Of a stretch of DNA of 64,000 bases, positions 1 through 11,227 are shown in pieces (positions within the stretch are counted from its first letter, which is position 1; every line of letters begins with the position of its first letter). Source of the DNA: Cryoendolithus antarcticus (taxonomy: Eukaryota > Ascomycota > Dothideomycetes > Cladosporiales > Cladosporiaceae). The stretch spans positions 310,001-374,000 of the forward strand of contig NAJO01000003.1 of NCBI GenBank assembly GCA_002077065.1. The letters are read 5' to 3'. The position numbers were made by a program, and so were the translations under genes. The notes below the pieces were generated by a model. That model ran no database searches. It was not told where the DNA came from and saw only the letters and a program-made list of their open reading frames with translations.

Positions 1-288
1 TCACATCAAGACATGATTGCACACACCTCTTCGGAATGCAATGGATTATCTTTCAATCCCGAAACCCATATCCTCCTATGGACAGGCTTGATTGCTCATC
101 AAGCTCGACTGAGCTCCTCTTGCGGATCAAATATGAACTCCGCGTCTCGGACTCGCATCACAGACACTCACTTCACGTATGCGAGTGCTGTGCTCTGCTC
201 GCGCGAAACGCATCTCTGCGTAGACCTAGTATAAGACAGCCCCGTTCCCTTTCCCTCCTCTCCCCTCCTCCCCTACATCCACCTCACC
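1..288. promoter_or_regulatory. Intergenic 5' region with pyrimidine-rich tract
   Basis: No gene is visible in the first 288 bases. From about 240 to 288 the + strand is almost pure C and T, ending in CACC directly before the ATG at 289. CT-rich tracts just upstream of the start are common core-promoter or 5'UTR elements in filamentous fungi, so this is probably the leader of the next gene. I see no clear TATA box. Confidence 0.4.
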
Positions 289-939
289 ATGTCTCTCTCG
301 CCTCCCCACCCAACCACCCAATCCCTCTCCCTCTCCTTCACCCTCCCCTCCCGCCACAAAACCCACCTCACCATAACAACCCACCCCAACACCTCCCCTT
401 CAACAGTGGGTCATCCTCTGCTCTTCCCCACGAAGGCCTTCCCACGGGAGGTCTACTTGGATTTTCCCGTTACGACGGCGAAGCTACATTGCACAGAGGA
501 CGTAGGCTACGCAGCGACCTACGGCTGGATCCAGTTTATCTATCAGGACTTCAAGGGGTCAGAAGTTGAGACGAAATGGGAGCACGATCCACTGCCTATC
601 ACGGAGGGCTCAGGGTCGCCATTCATCTGGTTTGGGCCCGAGGCGCAGTTGTTCGATGCGCCGTTCCGGTCTGATCGGAGCGAGAGGTTGGACTGGACGT
701 GTCATTCGTTTCTGGCGTACTTGGAGGATGCAGTGATGACGAAGACGATCAAGCCGGTGCTGGGGTTTGAGTGGGGGTATGTGATGAACGCTGGGAAGGT
801 GACGGTGAAGGAGCTTAAGTTACTGGATGTTGGGCCGACGTGGGAGAAGCAGCGAGGGCTGCTAGAAGGGAAGTTCCGGGAGTGGAAGTATGAGACCTTT
901 GATGGGAAGACGAACGTTGTGATGGGTGAAGCGACTTGA
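289..939 (+). CDS. Conserved hypothetical fungal protein
   Basis: Single-exon reading frame of 216 residues, starting at an ATG in a good fungal context (CACCATG) straight after a CT-rich leader. The first 40 residues are rich in Ser, Thr, Pro and His. The rest looks globular, with many aromatic residues (WIQFIYQDFKG, FIWFGPEAQLF, WTCHSFLAYLED) and a charged C-terminus. I see no signal peptide, membrane segment or known catalytic motif, and I do not recognise the family. It converges on the Aim32-like gene with only about 100 bases between the stop codons. Codon use and the globular composition support a real gene; the function is unknown. Confidence 0.7.
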   Translation: MSLSPPHPTTQSLSLSFTLPSRHKTHLTITTHPNTSPSTVGHPLLFPTKAFPREVYLDFPVTTAKLHCTEDVGYAATYGWIQFIYQDFKGSEVETKWEHDPLPITEGSGSPFIWFGPEAQLFDAPFRSDRSERLDWTCHSFLAYLEDAVMTKTIKPVLGFEWGYVMNAGKVTVKELKLLDVGPTWEKQRGLLEGKFREWKYETFDGKTNVVMGEAT

Positions 940-1036
940 TTCTGACACTCTTCTATACGCCAGCCATGTATGAACGCTCTATGTCGATGTCTATATGCAT
1001 TGTAGACCCCGACCTTTGCCACCCAAACACACAGTT

Positions 1037-2149
1037 TCACCAACTCACGACCCCCCGCTCCCGATCAAACCCTCCCCTCAATTGCCGTTCAGGCTTCACA
1101 ACTTTCCCTTGCAACACCGTATACCGTACAATGTTCTCGCAATCCTCTGGCCGCACTCTCGCCAACCAAATACACTGCCCCGCCCCGTCAATCTCATGTC
1201 CTTCCGCTCTTCGATAAATCATCATGTTAGCACTATACTTATGCCCGCCCACATGACTTATGAAGTATATGCCCACGCCGCCCGGTCGGCTATCGTGGAG
1301 ATCCCGGTAGAGATTCAGAGGTCGGAGATGACGTTCGAGTTCGCGACGGATTAGGGGCGCGGATTGGCCGCAGCGGGCGTCGCGGGTGGCTTGGGAGCAG
1401 AGAAGAATGAGGTATTTGTGGGTGCAGGGGCGGAGGGAGAGGCCGGGTGGGAGTGTGAGGGGTGGTGATGAGGTGTCGGGTTCGGAATGTGTGTCGCCGT
1501 TTGAGGCTGTGCCGTTGGTCGCGCCGTTGGGTATCCCGTTCGTACGCACCGCGACGAGAGAGGATGTATTCGTGGGCGCCGTGTTCACCACTCCCTTGAT
1601 CAACCCTTCCACATCCCCAGGCCTCACGCCGTCCACCCATTTCCAAGCGGGCAGCACCAGCACACTCGTTCGCCGTTCTGGCCCATAGATCCCCATCCCA
1701 TCCTCATCGCTAACCTCCCTCCCATCCGGCAACGGGATATTACTCGCACTCAGCATCAACCTGCCGCCTTGCACAGCACTCGCAGCCTTTCCCACAGCCT
1801 CCATCACACTCCCCTTCTCATCCTCGACATCGCGCACCCAATCCGTCTTCCCCGTCGCAACTAGCAGATGCCGTTGCCAGCCTTTGATATTGCCGTACAG
1901 CTTGTCATCTTCATCAATGTCCCACTTTCTCGGAAGATGGGTAGAGCAGCTTTCGCAGTCGTGCAAGCAATCCTCGCCGTCTACCTCTGCAGTTGTGGTT
2001 GGGAACAGACGAGCGGGTGTCTTTGCAGTGAGCAAGCCATCTGAACGCAAGGAGGTGAGGTCGCTGGAAGAGGCGGAGGGTGTGGTGAAGCGCGAAGTGA
2101 TTGCGCGGAGGAAGGTGGTCATTTTGCGAGTGCTGGGGGGTGGTGCCAT
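1037..2149 (-). CDS. AIM32: Aim32-like thioredoxin-fold [2Fe-2S] protein (sucrase/ferredoxin-like)
   Basis: Single exon, about 370 residues from the ATG at 2149; a second in-frame ATG at 2122 gives 361. The frame is open further upstream, but these ATGs precede a typical mitochondrial presequence (MTTFLRAITSRFTTPSASS: Arg, Ser and Thr, no acidic residues). The C-terminal half carries the family signature: CSQATRDARC, two cysteines nine positions apart, then HVGGH, two histidines four apart. Both spacings match the Cys/Cys and His/His cluster ligands reported for yeast Aim32, although the loop between the pairs is longer here. A second Cys/His-rich patch (CLHDCESCSTH) lies near residue 60. Family members act in mitochondrial redox or import quality control. 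A low-complexity Asn/Thr/Gly insert (around residues 195-230) separates the two halves. Family assignment is firm, start codon less so. Confidence 0.85.
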   Translation of the reverse strand: MAPPPSTRKMTTFLRAITSRFTTPSASSSDLTSLRSDGLLTAKTPARLFPTTTAEVDGEDCLHDCESCSTHLPRKWDIDEDDKLYGNIKGWQRHLLVATGKTDWVRDVEDEKGSVMEAVGKAASAVQGGRLMLSASNIPLPDGREVSDEDGMGIYGPERRTSVLVLPAWKWVDGVRPGDVEGLIKGVVNTAPTNTSSLVAVRTNGIPNGATNGTASNGDTHSEPDTSSPPLTLPPGLSLRPCTHKYLILLCSQATRDARCGQSAPLIRRELERHLRPLNLYRDLHDSRPGGVGIYFISHVGGHKYSANMMIYRRAEGHEIDGAGQCIWLARVRPEDCENIVRYTVLQGKVVKPERQLRGGFDRERGVVSW

Positions 2150-3254
2150 TGGGATGGGTGGGCTGGCTTGGGGGACTTTCTTATCTGATCGAGGCGATCG
2201 GAGCTCGGAGTATGTGGAGTGTGGGTGAGAGATCTGCCCGGAGACGAGATAGGTTGCCGATGGCTTTTCAATGTTGCAGCATGTGGGCGCGCGGCAGGCC
2301 AAAAGGCAACAGTGGACGGATTGACCGGGGGTGTGTAGTGTTACTTGGGGTCATGGTCAGCGATGGCTAGGAACGCTGCGATGTGCGAGTCCCGTATCAT
2401 CTGTGTGATGGATGGCTCGGCCGAAGGCTCAGGGCTTTGGAGATGATATGTTGCGTACAGTATGCTGCACACTAGTTTTGCACGGCGCAGAGTCTCCCTC
2501 AAAAGGTATGCATCAGCCTTGAATATCAATAAGCTGCACGAACGTGGTTGCGTTGTGATTGCAGTGCGCGGCATGGTCTGTCGCCCTAAGGTGTCTGCAG
2601 GATCATCGCCATAGCCTGGAGACTTCGCCCCTTCACGGTGTGCGAGAGATGGTCCCGACAATAGCTCCGCCAGTCAAATCCCTCGTCGACACGTGAGATC
2701 ACTGCTCATCAGCGCGGCGCATACTGCAAGCCTGAGGAAGCCCATCTATATATCACTAGTCCATCGCGCATATGTGCCGAGTAAGACCGGCATTCAAACG
2801 AGATGTTAGCTGTCGCGGTCCCTTTTCCGCGCATCCGCTAGCGTGTCTCTCGCGGCTGCTTCCCAGCTGGCCGGACCGCGAATGCTGATTGGCGTCATGC
2901 AGCGGACGACGAGTCGTGAAACACGTCCACTCGACTCTTTGCTGACTTCTGGATGCCCATCCTTTCTCTCCTGGACCTGTTCCCTGTGCCTGAGACTGAC
3001 CTGAACATCTCTGGCTTCACTGCCACCACGCTCATTTACTACACTGCGAGATACGTGCATCTACGGCTCCTTACGGCGACGCGTACCAGGGTGGAGCACG
3101 GGTCGCAGCGACACGGCCAACATCCGCACTCGACTGAGCAGGAGACACAACAGTCAAGAGTGAACACTGCAGAGCAGGTCGCTATTCCATGATTCATGAA
3201 CCTACGATCTAGTGCTCTTGCAGTCATACCGTGCCTCCCACCAATGCCGCACGC
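2150..3254. other. Divergent intergenic region
   Basis: About 1.1 kb between the divergent Aim32-like and Uds1-like genes. Short open frames exist on both strands, but none has a recognisable domain. A good acceptor-like sequence (gctcttgcag, ending at 3223) lies 31 bases before the first in-frame ATG of the Uds1-like gene, so a small upstream exon or a 5'UTR intron is possible. Confidence 0.4.
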
Positions 3255-6200
3255 ATGCGCCGCACGGGGCTGAAGGTCTCGGCAGCGCCTAATAGCACGA
3301 GCTGGACACTCTCCCAAAGTCAGGCTGATCAGCAGCACTACGAACAGGATATGCCTTCCATGGCGAATGGCGCGTATGGTGGACATGACGACGAAGGGTG
3401 CGGGGCATACTCATCCACGAATCGCACCAACTCAGCCGGGTGGAAGCCTAATCCCGTTCACGCGCAGACCAATGGGTACGCGAACGGCAATATCGACTAC
3501 AACACACCGCTAGAGGAGAGACCGAGCCATCAGATCAGTCTTGACACCCGCGTCCGAAGTCAAGAGCAAGACCCTGTGACCAAGCACCTGCTCCGCGAGA
3601 CTGCGCTACTAGACACGCAAGGCTATGAGGTGCTTACGATCCAGGAGGTCGATGCGCTGAAGAAAGAGGCAGATCGCTTGCGAACGAGACTCGAAGCTGC
3701 GCAACGGCAATTGGCCTTCGAGAGCAAAGTCAGAGATGCTGCGCAGAACTTGACGAGGCTGTACTCCTCTAGCAGCAGCAAAGGCAGGGCAGACACACCA
3801 CAAAGTCCTGACAGTCCTAAGAGGCCTCGTCGGAGTCTCTTAGGCCAGAGACGGCCCAGTAGCTCAAGCATCGAGAGTTAGTCTCTTGGGCAAGCCGAGG
3901 AGGAGGTGGCTAGCAGCACGCGCAAGGTCGATGAGTTGAACGAGACGATAAAACAGCTGCTGGATCGGCGACAGATCGTGGAGCGCAAACTCTTGCAGCA
4001 CACTGCAGCTGTCTTGGCTGAGAACAAGGACGAGCACGCCGAGGCTGCGACCAACGGACACTTCGACCACGAGCGTGAGAGAGACAGCCGAGCATCTAGC
4101 ATGTACTCCCCGGACGAGTTTGATGGCATAAGAGACATCCTGTGCGGCGCGCCCGTGCAATCCAGCAATCGCTTGCAGAAGCGCGCCACATCGCGGAAGC
4201 TACAGGAAGAGCACGAACAGCAGCTACATGGCATGCAGATGCGACTTGAGCAGCTCAACGATCAGTTACGAAGTGTGATCAGTGAGGCGGGCAGGTCAAG
4301 GGGTGTCGAAGTTCCGCCCGAGCCACGCTACGGGCAAGTGGACCGCGATGATCCTGCTGGCAAGCTGACGACTGACTTTGATCGTCTCGAGAACAATCTG
4401 CGACATCTGCAGCAGGAGCAGCATGAGACCTCAACGCATCTAGCACGTGTAGAAGAACACACGCATCGAACAGTGAGCAGCGTCGAGGAGCAGCTCGAGG
4501 GCCTGAATACCCAGCTGCACAACACTCTGCTTCTTTCGTCAGCTGCGATGCTGCCAGATTTGCAACAGCCGCCCGAAGTCACGGGTCAAGACTACCAGCC
4601 GCAGCTGGCGTACCTTGAGGAGTGTCTTGGTAATGTTGAGCACCTTCTTCGACAGCACAACGATGATCTGCGAGAGGCGCGAGAGAGCGGGCAGCATGCT
4701 TCGCGGGAGCTCGAGGGCGCACGGACTGGCGCTGCTCGAGAGATCGAAGAAGCGAATGGCAAGCTTGCATTTCACACGAAGAAAGTCAACGAGTATGACG
4801 CCACGCTGGGTGGGTTGTGGGAGATCTTGCAAAGTGATACCTCAAGTGCTCGTGGTATAGATGCAGAGGACACCTCCAACGCTGACGACGCAGCGCCTGT
4901 GGTCTCCGCAAAGGAGTCATTCTCACTGCCAGCTTTCAACTCGAGAGTGCAGCACCTATTCGATCGTGCTATGTCTGCACGTGAGCAGCACGACATCCTA
5001 CGACGCCAGGTGCAGCAGCAGCGAGAGCTCAATGGCAAGTCGGACGCAGAGAAGGACAGGCAGATGGAGGAGCTGAACACTAAGAACGCGAGTCTGGTGG
5101 CCACACATGGGTCCCTGCAAGATGAGCTCGCAAATGCCATGGCGAACCACACACGATCTGAGAGCGAAGTCGGTCATCTCCGCGCCGAGTTCCTGAACGT
5201 CGAGAACGAGCTCGAGCAGCTTCGCCGCACAGCCGATACCAAGGGCGCAGAGCGCGAAGAGATGACTCGAGCACTGCAAGATCACCAGTCCACTGCCGCA
5301 GCTCTGCAGGAGAAGGTGGACGATCTCGAGGCCCAAGTCGCGGAACTCATCGACGACGCCCGTATCTTCACAGTTGAGTCCGATGCGCAGCTCAAACGAT
5401 CAGAGGCCAAACATGCCGATCTCACGACCCAAATCACCGCCGCAAACTCCGCGCGCGCAGCCGCCGAGTCAAAGCACATCACGGTCTCGACAGAAATGGA
5501 GAATCTCGAGAACGAAGTCGTGCGCCTTACGACGGAGCTAGCAATGGCCAAAGCGGAGCTCGACGGCGCCTATGGTTCACGTGCAGAGCGCGCTAAGGAA
5601 GCGCAGGCGAGTGAAGTCCAGGCGCTGAACCAACGCAATATCGCTGTCGCTGCCGAAGTCGCTTCACTGCGGTCAGCGAATGCAGAGCTAGAGCGCGATC
5701 TCACTACCTTCCGCTCAGCTCCGCCGCAAGATACCGAGCGGACAAAAGTGCTCGAGACCGAGCTTATGGCCCTGACGACGGACTTTCAAGACCTGACTAG
5801 GGAGAGTCTGCAACTCGAGCACGAGCGCACGCAACTTGACTACCTGATTGACGGATTGCGAGACCGCGTCGAAGCACTTGAAGGCCAGCTGAGCGATGAG
5901 AAAGTCCGCTGGCTGGGCATCAAGAGTCCGGCTACAGCTGGACCGGGCGGGCGAGAGAGTGTCATGGGACGCGCCGGTGGCGAGGGCGTAAGCGTCATGG
6001 TATTACGGCAAGAGTTCAAGCGGATGATGAGGGAGACGCGTGCCGAGGGCGTACGGGCTCTGCGTGTGAGTCGCCCTTCGTCTCCAATCTACTGAACCCT
6101 GATACTGACCCTGTCTATCAGGCTGAGCAAGACCACCGTCGCGCGCTCGAAACGCAGCTCCGCCATCTCCGACACGCGCATCCTTCGCCTTCCTCACGGG

Positions 6201-6382
6201 AAGCTTCTACTACTCGCGCTCCACCGGGTCCGAACGGCACGCTTACGCCCAACGTCCCTAGCACATCTCACACGGCGAACAGCTCTGTTAGTGCAAATGG
6301 ACTTATGGTCAATGGACACGGCCATGGCCATGACCGAGGCGGTAGTACGACTTCTTTCCTCTCCTCTTCTGCTGCGGTGTAG
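3255..6382 (+). CDS. Uds1-type (up-regulated during septation) coiled-coil protein, with in-frame TAG
   Basis: Two same-frame open segments, 3255-3878 and 3882-6065, are separated only by a TAG at 3879-3881. A final exon follows at 6122-6382, after a 56-nt intron (6066-6121, GTGAGT donor, CTATCAG acceptor). Read through the TAG, the product is about 1,023 residues. Residues about 85-170 match the Uds1 domain: TKHLLRETALLDTQGYEVL, a basic/acidic helix, then ESKVRDAAQNLTRLY. The remaining 800 residues are mostly heptad-rich coiled coil with many Glu, Gln, Leu and Arg. A Ser/Thr/Gly/His-rich tail ends the protein. Relatives are linked to septation and polar growth in filamentous fungi. The TAG falls in the Ser-rich linker just after the domain. 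It could be a sequencing error, a real nonsense allele (CAG to TAG), or part of an unusual intron; 3762-3881 (GTACTC to GTTAG, 120 nt) would keep frame. The start is uncertain, as an upstream exon may exist. Confidence 0.75.
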
Positions 6383-7019
6383 TATGGCATGGGGGAGAGG
6401 TTCATGTGTTAAGCATTGCATAGCGTGGAGGAACATGGGATGGCAAAGAAAGAGGCGAGCCAGAATTGATGGAATTTGTGTGAACGATTGTGCTGATGTG
6501 CGATGTGACTTCTCAGGGACTTGGGGCGTGAAGAGCCCGGCGATCGTGGGCATCAGTCGGGGTTGCGGCGGAGAGGTGGACATCTAGGGGTTGGGAAGGC
6601 GCTCGAAGCGCGGACTGAAGGTGTACGATTAGGACAAAACCTCAAAGAACACAATGGAGGGTCAGCTGGGATGGTAGGGATTTACACATAGAAAGCCTCG
6701 AGAGTCTGTACGTGTAAGCGACCTAAGACACCCAGCCATGCTGCCCGAGTCGCGGAACCGTGGTGTCCTCTGTCATTCCTGCTTCAGCAGCTCGTGCTTC
6801 CCTCCTCTGCCAGCTGCAAGTCCGAATACTAGGCCCTGTAGCGTCTCCCACGCAAATCCGCTTCACCGTTCGTGCCTAAACATCATTCCCCACTTCATTA
6901 GCCACAAGACGTGGACTGGTAGTTCTCACAAGCATACATCACAGTCGATCGGGAAGTCATACCTTTTGAGCCATGTCTCCGCCCTGCCAGTGCCGTTCAT
7001 CCAGCATTCGCGCACGCGG
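6383..7019. other. Convergent intergenic region
   Basis: About 640 bases between two convergent stop codons (Uds1-like on +, Ntr1 on -). It should hold both 3'UTRs. An open frame of 159 codons at 6738-7217 runs into the Ntr1 3' end on the opposite strand and has no recognisable domain. I see nothing else in it. Confidence 0.4.
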
Positions 7020-9218
7020 TTATCTCCCCTCCGCTCTCTCCACCAGCCGTTCGCCCAGCTCGACTGGCTCGTAAGTTGTTCGATCGCTCTTCTTCTGCGC
7101 CCACACCAAATCGCCCTTCAGATACACGATAACACCGCCTTTACCACTGGCACTGGCGGTAAGTCTGAAAAGCGGCAGTCCGTTACCCGGATGCGCTTCA
7201 CGCAGAGGTATGAGTGAGAGATCCTCATCCGCGCACCAAGCCTCGATTGCGCCGCGGAGATCGATCTCGAGGTCCTCCTTTCGCGTCGCAGCAGCCGCAG
7301 GCGCACGCGTAGTAGGCATCGTGACTGGTTTCGCGGGTCCAGCGGCCGGCGGCGGCAGCAAGGAGAGGGGTTGGTCGTTGTCGAGAAGATCCAGCGCACT
7401 GTTGACCATGGTGTTACCCTTGTTGAACTCGCTTTGAATGTCTGGGTGTGATCTGAGGGGTGAAGGGAATTGATTCGGCCACCACTTCAACCACTCCCCT
7501 ATCTCGCCGAAGGACGCACTTGGCGATGTGAGCCAAAGATGCAACGTTGACAGCCATTTAGGGAAGAACTCGGCGATTAGTAGCCGGGCCATGACTGTAG
7601 GCGTAAAGTAAGGTGACCAGATGAAGATGTTCTCCAGTGGCGTGAGGTCCTGATCCGAGGGATCGATGTCTAGCTTCGCCGACAAGTGGAGCGCGAGACG
7701 GGGGAGGAGATGGCGTAATAACATGGTGTCGAAGTCAGCGGTGGGGAAGACTGTGCGCCAGTCGAGGAGGCCTGGCAGAAGACCGAAGGACGCGTCCCAA
7801 GTGTCTAGGACGCGGCGGAGCTTCCGCTTGACGTCTGAGAGGAGGGAGATTGAAGCTGAGGGGTCTGAGTGCTGGGTCGGGAGGTATTGCAGCCAGGGGA
7901 GGAGGTAGGTGTGTGGTGGTGCTTGCTTGAGCGGGTTGGGCTTGTGATGGTGAGTGCGAGGCCGAGGGTCCCAAGATTCGAGGGCCGTGGTTAGTTTGGG
8001 GACCAGAAGTTGCTCCATGAGGTTGGTGTAGATGAAGGCTGGAAGAAGAGGACGCCAAGCCGAGATCAGGACCTCGAGAGGTGCTCGGTCGAGGACAGAC
8101 CAATTTGTGATCGCTGTGCGGACTTTGGGGAGCCAAAGGGTGTACATCATTGTTTCGTAGGGGGATGTGCTTTTCGCTTTCCGTGCTTTCGAGTACGGGT
8201 TGTGGAGGTCGTGGATACCATGGGAGACGGCCAGATCGTCACGGCCCTGTCCAAACAAGATCTTGACGCTCTGGAGATCAACCACCAGATGTTCAGGGTC
8301 TTCGAGCGGACTCCAAGCGTCCATCTGCAACTTGAACAGTGGGTGCAGAGCTCCAACCGCTGCCTCTTGCAGCCCGTACTTGTCGATCTCATGCTTGAAG
8401 GCTTCCTGCAACGTCCTCAACTTCTCTACCGTGGTGCTCCACGTGTTAGCACCCTCTGTACCAGGCTCCAAGACACTCAAGCTCTCCACACTCTGCACTA
8501 ACTTCTCCAGCCTCTCCAACTCCTCCTTCCTCTGCGCAGCTTCAATCGCAAGCCTCCCCTCATGCTCCTCAAGATACACTTTCTGCTCCTGTAGCCCATG
8601 CCAACTCTCCACAAACGCCTCCAGCTCCAGCCTCTCTCTTCTCGCAATCTTTTCTTCCTCCGAAGTCCCCAGCTCATTGCCAGTAGGCGTCATCAGCCCC
8701 GCCGCACTACTCAGCAGCTTTCTCTCCCCTCCCGTAGCGTCCAGAATCGAGCTCAACATCCGCTGCGGTACCTCCAGCCCGGGTGCAGCAGCTTGCACGT
8801 CGGCCGCAGTCCGGTACTTGACTTTCTTCCTCCCCTTGCCAGGCGTGCTGGTCCCGCTCCCTCCACCGCCAATCTTCTTCCTCCGCTCTTTTCTCTTCTT
8901 CCGCTCTTCCTCGCTGCTCCCCTCGTACTCCTCTCCTCTTGCCTCAGCCTTGCGCCGCTGCTCTTCCTTGTACTGCTCTGTCTTCTCCTTTACAGTACCC
9001 ACACCGGCTCCTTGAGGTCGCAGCTTGACTTCAATGGGGTTTATAATGCCCTCTCCCTCTTTACCCAGTCCTTGACCCTCCTTGTAGCCCATCTTGGCCA
9101 TCATCTTCTGCGCAAAAGTCATCTTCCCGCCGGTGCTGGCCGTGGAGTCCAATTTGGGCGCTTTGTGAGGGTGATTAGAAGGTTGGCCGAACTTGCGCTT
9201 CATACCTTGGGCCTCCAT
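7020..9218 (-). CDS. NTR1: G-patch spliceosome disassembly factor (Ntr1/Spp382, TFIP11 family)
   Basis: Single exon, 732 residues. After a short basic N-terminus there is a clear G-patch at about residues 33-78 (FAQKMMAKMGYKEGQGLGKE, then a Gly-rich continuation). A Lys/Arg/Glu-rich stretch follows (about 80-130), and then a long helical region matching the GCFC/TFIP11 family, with HPLFKLQMDAWSPLEDP and a Trp/Pro-rich section, FIWSPYFTPTVMARLL. This order, N-terminal G-patch followed by a large helical domain, is diagnostic of TFIP11/Ntr1. That protein activates the helicase Prp43 through its G-patch to take apart the intron-lariat spliceosome in the nucleus. The length is within the usual 700-850 residues. 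The start is the only sensible ATG before the domain. Given how intron-dense this window is, an intact copy is expected. Confidence 0.9.
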   Translation of the reverse strand: MEAQGMKRKFGQPSNHPHKAPKLDSTASTGGKMTFAQKMMAKMGYKEGQGLGKEGEGIINPIEVKLRPQGAGVGTVKEKTEQYKEEQRRKAEARGEEYEGSSEEERKKRKERRKKIGGGGSGTSTPGKGRKKVKYRTAADVQAAAPGLEVPQRMLSSILDATGGERKLLSSAAGLMTPTGNELGTSEEEKIARRERLELEAFVESWHGLQEQKVYLEEHEGRLAIEAAQRKEELERLEKLVQSVESLSVLEPGTEGANTWSTTVEKLRTLQEAFKHEIDKYGLQEAAVGALHPLFKLQMDAWSPLEDPEHLVVDLQSVKILFGQGRDDLAVSHGIHDLHNPYSKARKAKSTSPYETMMYTLWLPKVRTAITNWSVLDRAPLEVLISAWRPLLPAFIYTNLMEQLLVPKLTTALESWDPRPRTHHHKPNPLKQAPPHTYLLPWLQYLPTQHSDPSASISLLSDVKRKLRRVLDTWDASFGLLPGLLDWRTVFPTADFDTMLLRHLLPRLALHLSAKLDIDPSDQDLTPLENIFIWSPYFTPTVMARLLIAEFFPKWLSTLHLWLTSPSASFGEIGEWLKWWPNQFPSPLRSHPDIQSEFNKGNTMVNSALDLLDNDQPLSLLPPPAAGPAKPVTMPTTRAPAAAATRKEDLEIDLRGAIEAWCADEDLSLIPLREAHPGNGLPLFRLTASASGKGGVIVYLKGDLVWAQKKSDRTTYEPVELGERLVERAEGR

Positions 9219-9498
9219 GGCGGGCGGTGGTTTTGAATAGATGAGGAGAGTGGAAGAGGCATCACAGTCGAGTAATAATCAACGTCTCTTGGGTTCAAGA
9301 GTGCGAGTCATGTGAGGACCACTTTATCATAGGCTGGGTGAGGTCACGTGCAACGAGCTGGCGGTAAGGTCACGGGTCAACAAATGATGCGGCAAATGTC
9401 TGTGAGATTCAGATGTGATGCTGTGAGCGGAAGTCGTATTACAATATCTTGCAGAAGCTATCACGTCTCCGACTACAAGTATCCTCCCATGAAAAAAT

Positions 9499-11227
9499 CT
9501 ACCTCCGGATCTCATCGTGGTGTGCACCAGCCTCAGCACCCTTCATGTGCGAGTAGCTCTCGTCGTTGAGCTCAGGCATATCCTTGGTGTCCGCAAGTCC
9601 GACCTCAGCGCTTTCACCATCGAAGATGCGGGCAATCTCCTCAAGAGTCGGACCCTTCGTCTCGACGTAGAGGAAGTAGATGAACAGCAGCTCGAGGAAG
9701 ATCCACACGGTGTAGACGCAGTAAAGCTTCCACTCGGAGCCCTTCCAGGCGCCGTCCATGGGGATGGGGTTGACTTGGTTGTTGATGGTGAGGGCGACTT
9801 GAACGGACAAGTTCATGATCTGGATGTGATGTTAGCTATGATTCGATGTGGAGTGGATGTGACTGTGAACGTACCATCAAACCCTTAGCACGAAGCTTGT
9901 AAGGCAGGATCTCAACAGTGTAGGCGACGAGGAGACCGGACCAGGCGAACGCGTAAGCCACACCGTGGAGCCAGAAGAAGGTGATGACACCAATACCGAC
10001 GCCAGTGTTGCCAGTGCGAGTGTACTGCGAGCCAGCGATGGTAGCACCCATGAACATCAGGAACATGCCACCGGTAGCAGCCAAGAACAGCGGGCGGCGG
10101 CCGGCTTTGTCAATCAAGAAGGCGCAGGAGATGGAAATGATGAGGGACAACACCTTGTTGCCACCATCGAGACCGAGACCAGACTTGGGGTCAGACACAC
10201 CAGCGGCGGCATAGACCTTGTTGGCGTAATACGAGAAGAGCGCGTTGCCGGACCATTGCGAGAACAGACCGAGCGAGATGATGAGGATAAGACGGTAACG
10301 GTTGCCCTTGGTCTTGAAGAAGTCCAAGTAGCTGGATGACTTCTTTGTACAGGAACTCGAGGCGAAGAGTCTCCTTCATCTCGGCGTACTCGAATTGCAC
10401 AGTCGGGTGGTCGACATTGCCGTCAGTGTGGTACTTGCCGAGCATCTCCAATGCCTCGTGGGAGCGGTCCTTGGAGATCAACCAACGTGGGGACTCTGGG
10501 ATGGTCCAGATGAACATCAGCTGGATTACGGAGGGCAGTGCCTGGAGGAGAGTTGGTGTCCTCCATGCCCAGTCGTTGCCAATGTTCTGTGTGCCGAATG
10601 ATACCCAAGAGCAGATCAAAGCACCGACGTTCCACAAGCAGTTGTAGACGGCTGTGACACGGGCGCGATGCTGAGGATGACAGATCTCGGTGAGGAGAAG
10701 AGGTGCGGAAAGCTGAGCCATGGAGTTGCCGAAACCCATGAAGAAACGGGCACCCTCGAACATGGCCAAGTTGATGGCACCAGCCTGGATCGCTGCGGCG
10801 GCAACCATGATGAAGCAACCGACAATGATCGGGAGACGGCGACCGTAGTGATCGCTGACCCAAGGAACGACAGGGAGGGAAGCGATGGAACCGATGTTGT
10901 ACATTGCGGACAAGCGACCGAGGGTGACGGAGGTCGGGTTGCCCATGTACGTCTGCCAGGTCGGGAAGAACTGCATGGCGTTCAACATAGATCTGTATGC
11001 ATTCTTAGCCCTTGCGCGCCCCACTGCGATTCCATCTCGACTCACCCATCGTAACCAGTCGTAGCGGAAGCCACACACAGCACAGCTGCGTAGAAGTACA
11101 GCTTGCGGAGCGAAGGCGACTTCTTCCAGTCCACCCTCTCCAGCTCAGGTGCCATCGCCTGCACCTCCGCAACGTTCTGCATCGCCGCCGTGGACAGCTT
11201 CTCAGTAGCCTTGACCATCTTGCCCAA
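9499..11227 (-). CDS. MFS sugar transporter (lactose permease/hexose transporter type), frameshifted
   Basis: Three exons on the - strand: 11227-11046, 10992-9875 and 9819-9499, with introns of 53 and 55 nt (GTGAGT/ACAG and GTACGT/CCAG; branch-like CTAAG and CTAAC). Corrected for one base, it encodes about 539 residues. Sugar-porter signatures are present: TGYDGSM after the first helix, YGRRLPII in the loop between helices 2 and 3, PESPRWLISK before the central loop, DKAGRRPLF, and ETKGPTLEEIA near the C-terminus. Twelve hydrophobic segments can be traced. It should be a plasma-membrane proton/sugar symporter. Near 10341-10350 the reading frame shifts by one base: the frame before encodes ETLRLEFLYK and the frame after encodes SSSYLDFFKTKGN, which together form the expected loop. 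Without correction the protein ends early. The substrate cannot be told from sequence. Confidence 0.85.

Noticed and set aside
8598..9236. Long + strand frames opposite the Ntr1 gene
   Set aside because: Ser/Pro/Leu-rich antisense shadows of a strongly supported G-patch gene.
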